From positions 1 to 27,663 of IMG/VR virus record IMGVR_UViG_3300048835_000859: a stretch of 27,663 bases of DNA. One strand, 5' to 3'. A program made the position numbers and the translations under genes. The notes beneath the pieces are model-generated. The model saw only the letters and a program-made list of their open reading frames with translations. It did not search any database and had not been told where the DNA came from. Source of the DNA: a virus. Position 1 is the stretch's first letter, and each line of letters begins with the position of its first letter. Shown piece after piece: positions 8,500 to 16,885 of the stretch.

Positions 8500-8547
8500 T
8501 TCTTAGAGGGTTTCATGAAGGGCAACCCTCATGAAACCCTCTAAGAA
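8500..8547. terminator. Perfect 19-bp hairpin upstream of the connector gene
   Basis: Arms 8500-8518 and 8529-8547 are perfect 19-base reverse complements. The loop contains a further GGG/CCC pair past a single bulged A, leaving only CAA unpaired. No T-run follows on the plus strand. It lies 11 bases before the ATG of the next gene. It is more likely an attenuator, RNA-processing site or rho-assisted terminator than a simple intrinsic terminator. Confidence 0.65.
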
Positions 8548-8558
8548 CTCCTCACGAA

Positions 8559-9215
8559 ATGTCCTACACCCTTCCCGATTGGCTGGAGCTCGATAAATCC
8601 GAACTGCGCGCCGAATGTGGTTTAATGCCGCACCAGGTGGAAGCCGACGCCGATGACGCGCGGCTTGAAACCATCATCACAGGCCATATCGCAACGCAGG
8701 CGGCGCGCGTGCTGGGCGAAGTCCGGCGCGCAGCCGGGCGGCGTTCGTTCCCTTCGACTACCACCGAATTGGAGCGCGCGTACCCGTGCGAAATTTCGTT
8801 TCCGGTCATCGTGGAATACGATTCCTCACTTTCTCGCCGCATCGCGCTTAGCGGCGCCGTTATCGACGCCGCTTACACGCTGGCAATCCCGGCGAACACG
8901 ACGTTGAATTTTCCGCGAGTTTACGGTGATCCCGAAACGCAAGTCGCGCCGGCGCAAGGCGTCATTGATGCAGCAGTCGCCGCCTGGCAAGTCGCAAACG
9001 CGGAGCGAATTACAGATCAGCAGGAACTCGCCAAACTCGCCGTAACGTCCCACGTTTACGCGAAGCTCTGGTATACGATTGCGCCGCCCGACAGCGAGTA
9101 CATGGCGACGGCCATAAACCACTACAAAACCGGGCAACAGTTGCTCGGCTCTCTCAAGCAGAACCTGGGCGAAATCGCGGCGCGCATCCGCTTGCGCTCG
9201 TGCCCGTTCGTCTAA
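8559..9215 (+). CDS. Putative head-tail connector/adaptor protein
   Basis: The 218-residue protein is mostly helical. It begins after the decoration gene and just before an HK97 gp10-like gene, the place of the head-tail adaptor in siphoviruses. It is longer than the usual gp6-type connector (about 100-200 residues), and no diagnostic motif was identified, so the function rests on order. Segments near residues 1-55 (LELDKSELRAECGL..) and 165-205 are predicted helices. No ribosome binding site is obvious; a strong hairpin ends 11 bases before the ATG. The next ATG follows the stop directly. Confidence 0.6.
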   Translation: MSYTLPDWLELDKSELRAECGLMPHQVEADADDARLETIITGHIATQAARVLGEVRRAAGRRSFPSTTTELERAYPCEISFPVIVEYDSSLSRRIALSGAVIDAAYTLAIPANTTLNFPRVYGDPETQVAPAQGVIDAAVAAWQVANAERITDQQELAKLAVTSHVYAKLWYTIAPPDSEYMATAINHYKTGQQLLGSLKQNLGEIAARIRLRSCPFV

Positions 9216-9647
9216 ATGTTCGACCTTCAAACCAACCTTGCCGACTTTGCGCGCGAGTTGAAACAGCGCGCCGAGCGAATTGAAGCGAATCAGAAACGCG
9301 CCATGAGCGCGGCGGCGCGCTCGCTGTTTGTCACCTCGAAAAACAAGCTGCGGACGCTGATTTACAACAAAGAACTGCCGCGCCGCAAAAACGGCAAAAT
9401 CGCCTGGCGGCGGACTTTTCAACTATTGCGCGCCGAACGCGTTTCTACTTCCGCGCGCGGCGATAAAGGTGAGATTTTCACCGACCCCGGCAGCAGGGCA
9501 AATCGCTACGCGCGGGCGCGCCACGAGCTGAGTCGGCCTTCGCCGGTTGACGGAAAAACCCGCCGCGCGCCGTGGCGCAGCGAAGCCCACAAAACCGGCG
9601 CGCTGCGCGCCGTGGACGCCTACCGCGAAAGCATCGCTAAAGAATAA
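9216..9647 (+). CDS. HK97 gp10-like head-tail joining protein
   Basis: This 143-residue, strongly basic protein has a long N-terminal helix (LADFARELKQRAERIEANQKRAMSAAARSLFVTSKNKLR) like that of HK97 gp10/minor tail completion proteins. It is packed against its neighbours with no gap: ATG directly after the preceding TAA, and the next ATG directly after its own TAA. The gene order connector, gp10-like, tail terminator, tail tube supports a role in joining the filled head to the tail. Confidence 0.6.
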   Translation: MFDLQTNLADFARELKQRAERIEANQKRAMSAAARSLFVTSKNKLRTLIYNKELPRRKNGKIAWRRTFQLLRAERVSTSARGDKGEIFTDPGSRANRYARARHELSRPSPVDGKTRRAPWRSEAHKTGALRAVDAYRESIAKE

Positions 9648-10157
9648 ATGAATTATTTTTCCGGCACCCAGGCCGTCAATCTCGATGAAACGGTTTTAGG
9701 AGTACTGAGATCATTTCTTAAAACGCAGCTTGCGCTGGCGCCGCATTCGGCGACGTTTGCGCGCTGGGGCGGCCCCGGCGTTTCGATTGATCCCGATAGC
9801 GATTTTGCACCCGGCGCGCGCGGATCGGGCGACTTGTATTCGAGAAAGCCGTGGATTTATCTCGAAATTGTTTCGCGCGAAACCGCCCGCTGGGGCGCCA
9901 CTGTGGACGATGTTTTTTACGACGGCACGCGCCACAGCATCGAAATTTCCGCTGAAGTCCTGACATCCGATTCCTGCCTGCCCGCCGAGAGGCCGCTCAA
10001 AGATGCACTGGTTTCCATCGTTCGCAGCGGCTATCACGCGCTGTGGGATTTAAAGCTCGAAGAAACCGAAATCCGCGCCGGACAAAGCAGCAACGACAGG
10101 CGCAACCGCCTCAACCCGCACACCATCAGCCTGATCGCGTACACGCTGCAGGTTTAA
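9648..10157 (+). CDS. Putative tail terminator/completion protein
   Basis: The 169-residue protein comes between the gp10-like gene and the probable tail tube gene, where siphoviruses encode the protein that caps the tail tube. Its alternating hydrophobic segments (PWIYLEIVSRETARWG, HSIEISAEVLTS, HTISLIAYTLQV) suggest a mixed alpha/beta fold, in keeping with that family. No diagnostic motif was recognised. A non-coding 84-base gap follows, containing degenerate copies of the AGTACT repeat. Confidence 0.5.
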   Translation: MNYFSGTQAVNLDETVLGVLRSFLKTQLALAPHSATFARWGGPGVSIDPDSDFAPGARGSGDLYSRKPWIYLEIVSRETARWGATVDDVFYDGTRHSIEISAEVLTSDSCLPAERPLKDALVSIVRSGYHALWDLKLEETEIRAGQSSNDRRNRLNPHTISLIAYTLQV

Positions 10158-10241
10158 TTTTCCAACCGCAGAGTACTTCCCGCGCCACCGCTTCGCGCAC
10201 AGGCCGGAGTGCTCCCATTTCCCCAGGAGTAAAAACTCAAA

Positions 10242-10661
10242 ATGCCTTTAGAACTCAATCGTTATCCCGGCCAGAAAGTCAAAGTGACTTTTCAGGGCGG
10301 CGTGATCGTGGATTATCTCTCGCTCGAAATTCAGCACGATGTCGAATACGATATGTGCAAAGGCGCCGGCAGCGGCGTCAAGCAGCGCGTCACCATTGAC
10401 GAAGACGCCAAGATCATGCTGAAGGCGTATTCCAACGCCACCCACAACAGCGCCACCGTCGAAGCCAACACGCCGGTCGAGGCCATCGAATACGAATCGG
10501 TCGAAACCGGCAACCCGGCCATGTTGCCGGCTTCTTTCTGGACGAAATTCCCGCCCGGAACGTGGAAAATCGGGTCGGTGAAAGTTTCCCAGGACGAAAA
10601 ATCGCAGCAATGGGACGCCGAACTCACGCCCCACCATTTGGACATTCCCGCGACTCCGTAA
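10242..10661 (+). CDS. Probable major tail tube protein
   Basis: The 139-residue, beta-rich product has one of the clearest ribosome binding sites of the late region (AGGAG about 12 bases before the ATG), in line with high expression. It directly precedes the tail assembly chaperone pair and the tape measure gene, the normal place of the tube subunit. The pattern of short strands (VKVTFQGGVIVDYLSLEIQ, WKIGSVKVSQDE) and small size fit a tube protein, though no family signature was recognised. Confidence 0.6.
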   Translation: MPLELNRYPGQKVKVTFQGGVIVDYLSLEIQHDVEYDMCKGAGSGVKQRVTIDEDAKIMLKAYSNATHNSATVEANTPVEAIEYESVETGNPAMLPASFWTKFPPGTWKIGSVKVSQDEKSQQWDAELTPHHLDIPATP

Positions 10662-10667
10662 ACCATC

Positions 10668-11219
10668 ATGGCACAACGAACCATTGTTGATAAAAACGGC
10701 GTGCGCGTGATTGAAGCGCCACCCGAACTGGTTGAAAGCGGCGCGGCGCCCGAAGGCGGCCAAACCGCCTTAGAGCGCCTGCGCGCCATGCGCGGCGCGG
10801 ACGGCGCACGCAAAAGCGCGATCAGCGTTCACCAGATTGAAGGCGAGTCGTGGCACCTCAAAACGCTCGACTGGAAAGGCACCACGCTCGTCGGCATTTT
10901 GCTGGGGCGCGAAGGCGTGCGCTACAACAAAACCGGCTCGCTCGAATGCGCCGGCGCACAGACCGGGCGAGCGCTGTCGGTGATCGAAGCGTTCACGGCG
11001 GTTTTGCTCCATGTGGGCGTTGTCTGCGGAACGGAAAAACCGCTGTGCGACACGCCCTACTTCTCGCTCGATGTCGCGCGTGAATACGCGACGGAGACGG
11101 AAGCGAAATCGCTCGTTGCCGAACTGTTTTCCAGGCTGACCGACCTCAACCCTGAAACGCTCCCTTTATTTCAGGGGATGCTGCGTGCACCGACGCCCTC
11201 ACAGCCACCGACGGCTTAG
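10668..11219 (+). CDS. Tail assembly chaperone, zero-frame product (G-like)
   Basis: The 183-residue protein occupies the position of lambda gpG, between tail tube and tape measure genes, and would bind the tape measure during tail assembly. The core is a helical domain at about 55-165. A perfect heptamer C CCT TTA at 11162-11168 lies in frame near residue 167. A second frame stays open past its stop at 11217-11219, so a fraction of ribosomes should make a longer product (next entry). The last 16 residues in the zero frame are proline-rich and low complexity, as expected where the true coding constraint is in the other frame. Confidence 0.8.
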   Translation: MAQRTIVDKNGVRVIEAPPELVESGAAPEGGQTALERLRAMRGADGARKSAISVHQIEGESWHLKTLDWKGTTLVGILLGREGVRYNKTGSLECAGAQTGRALSVIEAFTAVLLHVGVVCGTEKPLCDTPYFSLDVAREYATETEAKSLVAELFSRLTDLNPETLPLFQGMLRAPTPSQPPTA

Positions 11220-11401
11220 GCTACGCGGCGCTGGCGAATAATCCCATTGCGCGGCGCGCCGCCGTTGTCGCGGCGCGTATGGGAGTACTCCCGGAATATC
11301 GCACCGGCGTCCCTGAAATCATCAACGACATCGCCGAAGGTCTCGATTTCTATTGGAGCGTGTATCAGCTTCCCGAATTGAACCTCGCCGACGGCGATTA
11401 G
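11168..11401 (+). CDS. Tail assembly chaperone, -1 frameshift extension (GT-like)
   Basis: After a -1 slip on CCC TTT, reading resumes at 11168 and continues for 77 codons to TAG at 11399-11401. The fused product would be 244 residues. The extension (for example GYAALANNPIARRAAVVAARMG and AEGLDFYWSVYQLPELNL) looks like a real helical protein and has no start codon of its own near the overlap. A -1 shift into a T domain is the conserved arrangement in long-tailed phages. The frame and heptamer are read directly; use of the shift is inferred. Confidence 0.75.
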   Translation: MSGDAACTDALTATDGLGYAALANNPIARRAAVVAARMGVLPEYRTGVPEIINDIAEGLDFYWSVYQLPELNLADGD

Positions 11402-11535
11402 TATTTTTGCTCCAACGCTTCATCACTCATCGTCGCCGAGTCGCCCATCCACTGCGGCAGGTTCATCGCCACAAAGCCGATGATGGCGATAGTGACAATC
11501 ACCACAAACACATCCACGAACTTACTGTTTTTCAT
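11398..11535 (-). CDS. Small single-span membrane protein on the opposite strand
   Basis: Leftward ATG at 11535 opens a 45-residue frame with a basic start (MKNSKFVD), a hydrophobic span at about residues 8-24 and a polar tail ending in EQKY. Its stop overlaps the end of the chaperone extension by four bases, and the gene fills the 190-base gap before the tape measure gene. No Shine-Dalgarno is visible; TAAAAT upstream could be a -10 element. A GGCTAA-GATT-TTAGCC inverted repeat abuts the start. It may be a genuine antisense-strand gene (for instance a membrane-acting morphon) or a chance frame. Confidence 0.4.
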   Translation of the reverse strand: MKNSKFVDVFVVIVTIAIIGFVAMNLPQWMGDSATMSDEALEQKY

Positions 11536-11593
11536 GGCTAAGATTTTAGCCGTTTAATTCTGCCTTCTGCATTTTGAGTTCTGACTTTCCCGC

Positions 11594-12940
11594 ATGGCTA
11601 ATCCTCTCGACATCGTAATCCGACTCTTCGCCAAAGGCGGCGATGATGTCGCGCGTGATTTTGACAATGTGGCCGATGCCGGCGAACGGATGGGCGATTC
11701 GCTCGAAAAATCTGTCGGGCGCCTGGAGAAAATTCAGGCGTTTGAAGGCATCGCCAACGCCGGCGCCAGGCTCGCTGACGCCGGACGCAGCGTGCAGGCG
11801 TTTTCGGATTCGATGATTCAGGCGTCAGCCGATGACCGCGCCATCACCCAGCGTTTGGAGTCCATCTTGAAAGCGCAAAAACGCGTTCAGGACATGGCGA
11901 AAATCGAAACCGAAGTTGGGCGCATCGCGGTCGAGGGGCACTTCGACGACGACGATTCGATCAAGGAAGCGGGAGTACTCCTGGCTTCATTCAGCGTCAA
12001 AACCGAACACATGGGCCAGATGATGGAGATGGCCGGTCGCCAATCGCGCACCGCCGGCAAGTCCATTCAAAGCGTCGGCGAGCAGTTGGGAAAAGCCTAC
12101 TCCACCGGCAACATCGCCATGCTCGCAAAAAGCGGCCTGACGCTGGGTAAACAAGAAATCGCCGCGGTGAAAGCCGCTTACGGCGTTTCCAAACTGGCCG
12201 GGCAAATGAAGTTCATGGAAATCGTCGGCAAGGCCGTGCGCGGCAACACGGTTTCCCTCAACGATTCTCTCACCGAAACCGAAAAGCGCGCCAACGATGC
12301 CACGCGCGCCTGGGACGGCGTAGTGACCGCCTTTGGCAAAGGCGGCGCTGAAGCTCAGGCAACCACGCAAAATATCGTCGGGAGCATCGGAAAAATTCTC
12401 GACACTTCGCCCGGCCTGGTGCAGGCAGCGGGCTACTGGACACACTTCGGCGGACAGGCCGCGACTGCAGGCGGTTCGGTTTTGGAAGTGGCCGGCAACA
12501 TCGGCTCGGCGACAGTAGGCATGAAATCGCTCGGCATCACCAGCAGTCTGACATTCACCACCATGAAGGCCGGCGCGGCCAGCGTCGCTATCGCCGTGGC
12601 CGCCATCGCCGCCACGATCTACGGCGCGATCAAGGCCTATCAGGGCTTGCAGGACGCCACGATGGGCGATGAAGAGCTGGTCGAAAAGCACGGCGTGTGG
12701 GGCGAAATTTGGAGCAAGGGCGGCAAATTCCTGGGAGAAAACAAAGCCATTGGTTACACGCCACTGGGCTTAGCCGTGGGCAACAACTCCTACACCGGCC
12801 AGAACAATCAGGATTACATCGGCGCGCCGATCAAGCCGCCGCGCGCGAAAAACCGTCAGCGCAAAGCGCCCAACGGCGATACACACGTCACGTTCGATCC
12901 CGTCGTTATTAAGACTCCGAAAACGCGGGGGTTTAGCTGA
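11594..12940 (+). CDS. Tail tape measure protein (short)
   Basis: The 448-residue protein sits after the chaperone pair and before the tail tip genes. It is Ala/Gly-rich and largely helical, with a heptad-like beginning (IVIRLFAKGGDDVARDFDNVADAGERMGDSLEKSV), as tape measure proteins have. A hydrophobic segment near residues 325-348 (AASVAIAVAAIAATIYGAIKAY) fits the membrane-active region common in this family. If tail length scales at about 0.15 nm per residue, the tail would be near 65-70 nm, short for a siphovirus. The C-terminal 60 residues are basic and glycine-rich. Confidence 0.8.
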   Translation: MANPLDIVIRLFAKGGDDVARDFDNVADAGERMGDSLEKSVGRLEKIQAFEGIANAGARLADAGRSVQAFSDSMIQASADDRAITQRLESILKAQKRVQDMAKIETEVGRIAVEGHFDDDDSIKEAGVLLASFSVKTEHMGQMMEMAGRQSRTAGKSIQSVGEQLGKAYSTGNIAMLAKSGLTLGKQEIAAVKAAYGVSKLAGQMKFMEIVGKAVRGNTVSLNDSLTETEKRANDATRAWDGVVTAFGKGGAEAQATTQNIVGSIGKILDTSPGLVQAAGYWTHFGGQAATAGGSVLEVAGNIGSATVGMKSLGITSSLTFTTMKAGAASVAIAVAAIAATIYGAIKAYQGLQDATMGDEELVEKHGVWGEIWSKGGKFLGENKAIGYTPLGLAVGNNSYTGQNNQDYIGAPIKPPRAKNRQRKAPNGDTHVTFDPVVIKTPKTRGFS

Positions 12941-14340
12941 TGGCAGTTCTCCAGCTCTCGGCGCTCAGTTGGGAATATTATACCGGTGGGCATCCGCGTA
13001 ACGAAGATTTGACAAATCCGGCGTGGGGAATGTGTCGCGAGTGGTGGGTTTCACAGATAAACCGCCCCGGTTCGCCGCCGTCCTGGAACGACCCCGACAA
13101 TGGATTGCCCGATTCGTCCCTGCCAAACGGAGCGACAATTAATGATTTGCCATCGAATCTCTGCAGCAGTTTCAGCTTTCCCGACATCACGCTCACCACG
13201 CCGGGCGCGCTCCGAGACTGGGTGTTGCCCTTTGATGACAGCGCCGCCGCCTGGCCTGACGCTACTATCACCAAGCGCGGCGAGTTTGTGTTGCACGTCC
13301 TGGGGCAAGGCACTATTGACGGGCGCAGGCGCTATAACTTCGGTTCCTTTGCGCCGGATTTGTACTCCGGCTTGTCCACGTTTGTTTTTCCACTTACAAC
13401 CCTCCTGACAAACGACAATTACTATTACGAGCGACTCACGGTCACTCTGGCCGATGATATCGCTACGACTGAAAATGCGAACCTGACAGAGATTCGCTTT
13501 GACTGGGGAAACGGCGACATTGAAATTGTCGCGCCAACATTTTTGCGCGTCGTGACTGGTATTTACGGCCCCATCAAATACTGGGCAGGCGCAACCAGCA
13601 CGCGGGAGTTTCATACAAACGACGAGCGCGTTTTGAAGGTTTTTTTAGTAGATGAATTCGGGCGCGAAACGGAAATCGCGCAACCGTTTTCAATCACGCA
13701 ATGCAAGCGGATTCCGCGCTACTGCTGCGCCGCTCGACTTCCCTCGGACGTCGTGTCGGGAATGCGCGAACACGCCGCCAACAACAGCTTGCAAGTCACG
13801 AATCGCATTTTTCAATTCAAAAGCGCTGATGGGGCATTGCAAGCAGGCTTTGAACCGCGCACTCCGCGCACCGTGCAGCCCGGCGCATTGATTTCAACGC
13901 GGCGCGGCGAGTTGTGGATGGTCGGCAACTCCGGCGGCAGCCCGGTGGACGGCACCTCGCGCCTGCGATTGCTGCGCAGCCGCGATCAAAGCCGCAATTT
14001 TCAATTTCAACTTTCCACGATGGCAATCTGGAACTCCGACGATTTCATCTACACCGACATCGCCGCCACCGAAAGCGATGCGCTTCTGGCCGTCGGCGTG
14101 AAGGCGATCGGCGAAATCCCCAACCAAACCTTTTCGCTGTGGTTTCGCAGCGGCTCGCGACCAGGTCGCGGCGCAAACTCGATTAGTTGGAGCACTCCGC
14201 TTCAAATCACTGCCCTCGAACGACAGGAGCCGTTTCGAGTGTTACAACTGAACCGCAGCCGCATCATCGTCACCAACTGCTACGACCTCTTTTTCACCTC
14301 CGACGATTTCGGGCGCACCTGGCAGCAAGTCGCCGTTTAA
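12940..14340 (+). CDS. Tail-tip protein with Asp-box repeat
   Basis: The 466-residue protein starts at an ATG whose A is the last base of the tape measure stop (TGATG). The first half is aromatic-rich and beta-like (SWEYYTGGHPRNEDL, MCREWWVSQ). The second half resembles a beta-propeller: TSDDFGRTWQ near the C-terminus is an Asp-box (S.DDG.TW type), and LLRSRDQSRNFQF is a weaker copy. Asp-boxes occur in sialidase-like folds, in which catalysis is not always present. It contains at least five cysteines, unusual for this phage. By position it is a distal tail or baseplate component. Confidence 0.65.
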   Translation: MAVLQLSALSWEYYTGGHPRNEDLTNPAWGMCREWWVSQINRPGSPPSWNDPDNGLPDSSLPNGATINDLPSNLCSSFSFPDITLTTPGALRDWVLPFDDSAAAWPDATITKRGEFVLHVLGQGTIDGRRRYNFGSFAPDLYSGLSTFVFPLTTLLTNDNYYYERLTVTLADDIATTENANLTEIRFDWGNGDIEIVAPTFLRVVTGIYGPIKYWAGATSTREFHTNDERVLKVFLVDEFGRETEIAQPFSITQCKRIPRYCCAARLPSDVVSGMREHAANNSLQVTNRIFQFKSADGALQAGFEPRTPRTVQPGALISTRRGELWMVGNSGGSPVDGTSRLRLLRSRDQSRNFQFQLSTMAIWNSDDFIYTDIAATESDALLAVGVKAIGEIPNQTFSLWFRSGSRPGRGANSISWSTPLQITALERQEPFRVLQLNRSRIIVTNCYDLFFTSDDFGRTWQQVAV

Positions 14341-14365
14341 CGCCGCAACGAAATTCCATTTTCAA

Positions 14366-14386
14366 GCTGTATCCCAGGGATACGGC
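14366..14386. repeat. CTGTATCCC palindrome, copy 2
   Basis: GCTGTATCCC-A-GGGATACGGC, one G-T type mismatch from perfect. It lies between the Asp-box protein and tail hub genes, 14 bases before the ATG. A TTTTT follows at 14394-14398 directly before the start. Confidence 0.75.
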
Positions 14387-14400
14387 TTCGCCATTTTTCC

Positions 14401-16614
14401 ATGAAACACCAAGTGCGCATCGTCGCCAAAGGTTTTTTCGGCTCGCCCTCGCCCCCGGCGCTGACGTTCAACGCTACGGGCGCTGATGCCGCCGGCGCCA
14501 GGCCGCGCGGCAAGCTGAAAAATCTCAAAGCGCTTTTGGGTGACGGGAGTGCGCTGGCCGGGAGTACTCCCGGCGCCGGCGCCAGCATCGCGCCGCTGAT
14601 GCTCGATTATCGCCTGGTTTTTTCGGATGCGCTCGGCCAAAAATCGGCATGGACGTTTACGGGAACCGACTATCTGGCCGAGCGCGCCACGGCGTTTCGC
14701 AGCGGCACGGCGCTCGAACATACCAACGTCACTGACGTTGAATATGCCTCCGTCGCCGACTTCATCCTACAGAACACGGCCTGGGCGCTACGGTTGTATC
14801 TCTACGAATCCGATAACCAGAACGCATATTTTTTGCTGCGCTGGAGCGGCTGGCAAATTGTTATTCGCGACGGCGCAGCGGCGATCATGCGCCTGGCGGC
14901 GACGTGGACGCAAATCGCGGAAAATGCGTATTTTACAGCGCTGGGCGATGCCGACATTTCCGCGTCCGATCAGGAAAACATTGACACGCTCAAAGCGCAG
15001 CTCTACGCCGATTACACCGAGTTCGCCACCAGTTCCGAATCGCTGTATAATCGTGTGCTTACGCTCGTGGTTGTGCCTGATGCCGCCGGCGTTTGCCACG
15101 TTATGCTGGACGGACAATCCGTCGCCGCCGCGCCGCATTCCGATGTTTTAAAAACCCGCCAGTCGGGAGTACTCTGGCCCGAAACCGCGCTGACGATTAA
15201 ATCCAGTGCCGGCGGGTTTTTCTGGCAAGCCGGCTATCCCGAATTCATGCCCACCGGCCAATGGCGACTGGGGCAGTTCAAGGACGGCCAATGGAAAAGC
15301 GATTTTTCAGCGCTGACCTATAACCTCAACAAAATCACGCCCGACGGCACTGTCATCAACTGCGACCGCGAAATCTTGAGCGAGGTGTGGAGCGAAATCG
15401 TCGTCAATTTTTCGACGAGCGATGTGCGCCAAACGCCGTTTTTGTACTGGGCGAGCGCCCTGATCGCGCCCGGCGAGCGCAGCGCCGACGAAACGCCGGC
15501 TTTCGATTCCGACGACCATTTAGACGTTCACGGCGTGGGGCCGGTCGTGGATGGCGACGCGCAGTTCGAGGGCGACGACGCCTACACCACGCGCCGCACC
15601 TCGCTCGATGTCGAACTGCGCAACGTCAACGGATTGTTCAATTTGCCAGGCGTGTATTATCATGCGCTCGAAAACCGTTTGTGCGATGTTTATCTCAACG
15701 GCTCGCTGTATCTCAAAAACACGCTCGTTAAAAACTCCGGCCTGACCACGCTGCGCGCGGCCACGCCCAACCAGGCGCCGGTTCAGGTCATGCGCGGCGA
15801 TACGCGCCTGCACCTGGGGCTATGTGATTTCTGGGGCATTGTGGACGAGATGCCCCTGCGCGCCGATTTCATCGGCGATGCCACCAGGTTGGGCTACTAC
15901 ATCAAATTGATTTTGCGTTCGTGCGGTTTTCGCGCGAGCGAACTGGCCGGCGTTTCCGAAAACGCGGGTAGAGTACTCCCGGCTGCCGCGCCCGGAGAAT
16001 CGCCCTGCGTGCGGCCTGGCGCGGGCGTGATGGTCGGCGATTATCTGCGCTCGCTTTTGGAAAAATACGGCCTGGGCTGGACGCTGCAGCTCAATGCCAA
16101 TGGCTGGCAGTTTGGGCCGCGCGATACGACCATCCACGCCGCATTTACAACCAATGTAGCCGCCCATAATGCGCTGACGTATCCAGGACGCTGGCACGTT
16201 TTAGATCCGCTCGACTTAGGTCGCGATTTCTTGGATTTCTACAACGAATTTATCGTCGAAGGCGCGAGCGACCCTGTAACGGGATTGCCGATTTCGCGAT
16301 CCGGTCTCATTCACGAGTCCATCAAAGCCGGTCTGGGACAACTGCCGAAAAATTTTCTGGGACGCCCGAAACCCTACCCGGTCGTGCGCGACGAGGGGCT
16401 GAGAACCAAAGCGGATGTCATTTACGCGCTGCGCTCGGTGATGGCGCTGCACGGGCGCCTGGGGCGCTTCGTGGGCTTTGAAACGTATTTTCATCCCTCG
16501 CTCAAACCCGGAATGCGCATAACGATTGACGCCTTGCTGTGCGAAATTGCACGCATTTCGAGCGCCTCATTCGCGCGCGATCGCATGAACCTGGTTTGCC
16601 GAGAAGTCTTGTAA
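14401..16614 (+). CDS. Large tail hub/baseplate protein
   Basis: The 737-residue protein is the longest in the window and lies between the distal tail and fibre genes. The N-terminal half is a beta-rich region; the middle has segments such as GGFFWQAGYPEFMPTGQWRL. The C-terminal third (from about residue 470: DFWGIVDEMPLRADF, later GDYLRSLLEKYGLGWTLQ, then SLKPGMRITID) resembles the hub domain of tail-associated proteins of the gp44/gp27 type. A receptor-proximal role is likely. An 18-base perfect palindrome carrying the AGTACT core lies at 14557. No Shine-Dalgarno is seen. Confidence 0.65.
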   Translation: MKHQVRIVAKGFFGSPSPPALTFNATGADAAGARPRGKLKNLKALLGDGSALAGSTPGAGASIAPLMLDYRLVFSDALGQKSAWTFTGTDYLAERATAFRSGTALEHTNVTDVEYASVADFILQNTAWALRLYLYESDNQNAYFLLRWSGWQIVIRDGAAAIMRLAATWTQIAENAYFTALGDADISASDQENIDTLKAQLYADYTEFATSSESLYNRVLTLVVVPDAAGVCHVMLDGQSVAAAPHSDVLKTRQSGVLWPETALTIKSSAGGFFWQAGYPEFMPTGQWRLGQFKDGQWKSDFSALTYNLNKITPDGTVINCDREILSEVWSEIVVNFSTSDVRQTPFLYWASALIAPGERSADETPAFDSDDHLDVHGVGPVVDGDAQFEGDDAYTTRRTSLDVELRNVNGLFNLPGVYYHALENRLCDVYLNGSLYLKNTLVKNSGLTTLRAATPNQAPVQVMRGDTRLHLGLCDFWGIVDEMPLRADFIGDATRLGYYIKLILRSCGFRASELAGVSENAGRVLPAAAPGESPCVRPGAGVMVGDYLRSLLEKYGLGWTLQLNANGWQFGPRDTTIHAAFTTNVAAHNALTYPGRWHVLDPLDLGRDFLDFYNEFIVEGASDPVTGLPISRSGLIHESIKAGLGQLPKNFLGRPKPYPVVRDEGLRTKADVIYALRSVMALHGRLGRFVGFETYFHPSLKPGMRITIDALLCEIARISSASFARDRMNLVCREVL
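14557..14574. repeat. Longest perfect copy of the palindrome
   Basis: GCCGGGAGTACTCCCGGC, 18 bases, in the tail hub gene. The copies at 4853-4868 (16 bases) and 507-520 and 19499-19512 (14 bases) are also perfect beyond the core. Confidence 0.95.
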
Positions 16615-16619
16615 TTTTC

Positions 16620-16640
16620 GCTGTATCCCAGGGATACAGC
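16620..16640. repeat. CTGTATCCC palindrome, copy 3
   Basis: Perfect GCTGTATCCC-A-GGGATACAGC five bases after the stop of the tail hub gene and eight before the next ATG. It displaces any normal ribosome binding site for the 74-residue gene that follows. Confidence 0.8.
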
Positions 16641-16648
16641 TTCATTCC

Positions 16649-16873
16649 ATGAGACTCGAAGTTCGTAATGAAATGTCGCCGGTTGTCGCGCGAGCTGTTG
16701 GAATGGCGCGCCCCGGCGCGCCCATCGCCAACGGCGACGCGCGTTCGTTTTCCGCGCCCGCCGATCTCGTCACCGCCGAAGGCGTTGATGGCGGCGGCAC
16801 GATTTACACGATTTTTCCGGCGCTCACGGACGTGGATTCAACCGATGACCTGACCGCCGTCACCAGCTCTTAA
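16649..16873 (+). CDS. Small tail-region protein
   Basis: The 74-residue protein lies between the hub and fibre genes with only 12 bases to the latter. It has no membrane segment or known motif; it is rich in A, D, G and T with a short beta-like segment (GGTIYTIFPAL). A small connector or fibre-attachment role is possible by position alone. The palindrome ending eight bases upstream takes the place of a ribosome binding site. Confidence 0.5.
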   Translation: MRLEVRNEMSPVVARAVGMARPGAPIANGDARSFSAPADLVTAEGVDGGGTIYTIFPALTDVDSTDDLTAVTSS

Positions 16874-16885
16874 ACCGAAATTATC

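Noticed and set aside
8500-8547. tRNA or structured riboswitch
   Set aside because: It is one simple near-perfect hairpin with no cloverleaf or multi-helix core.
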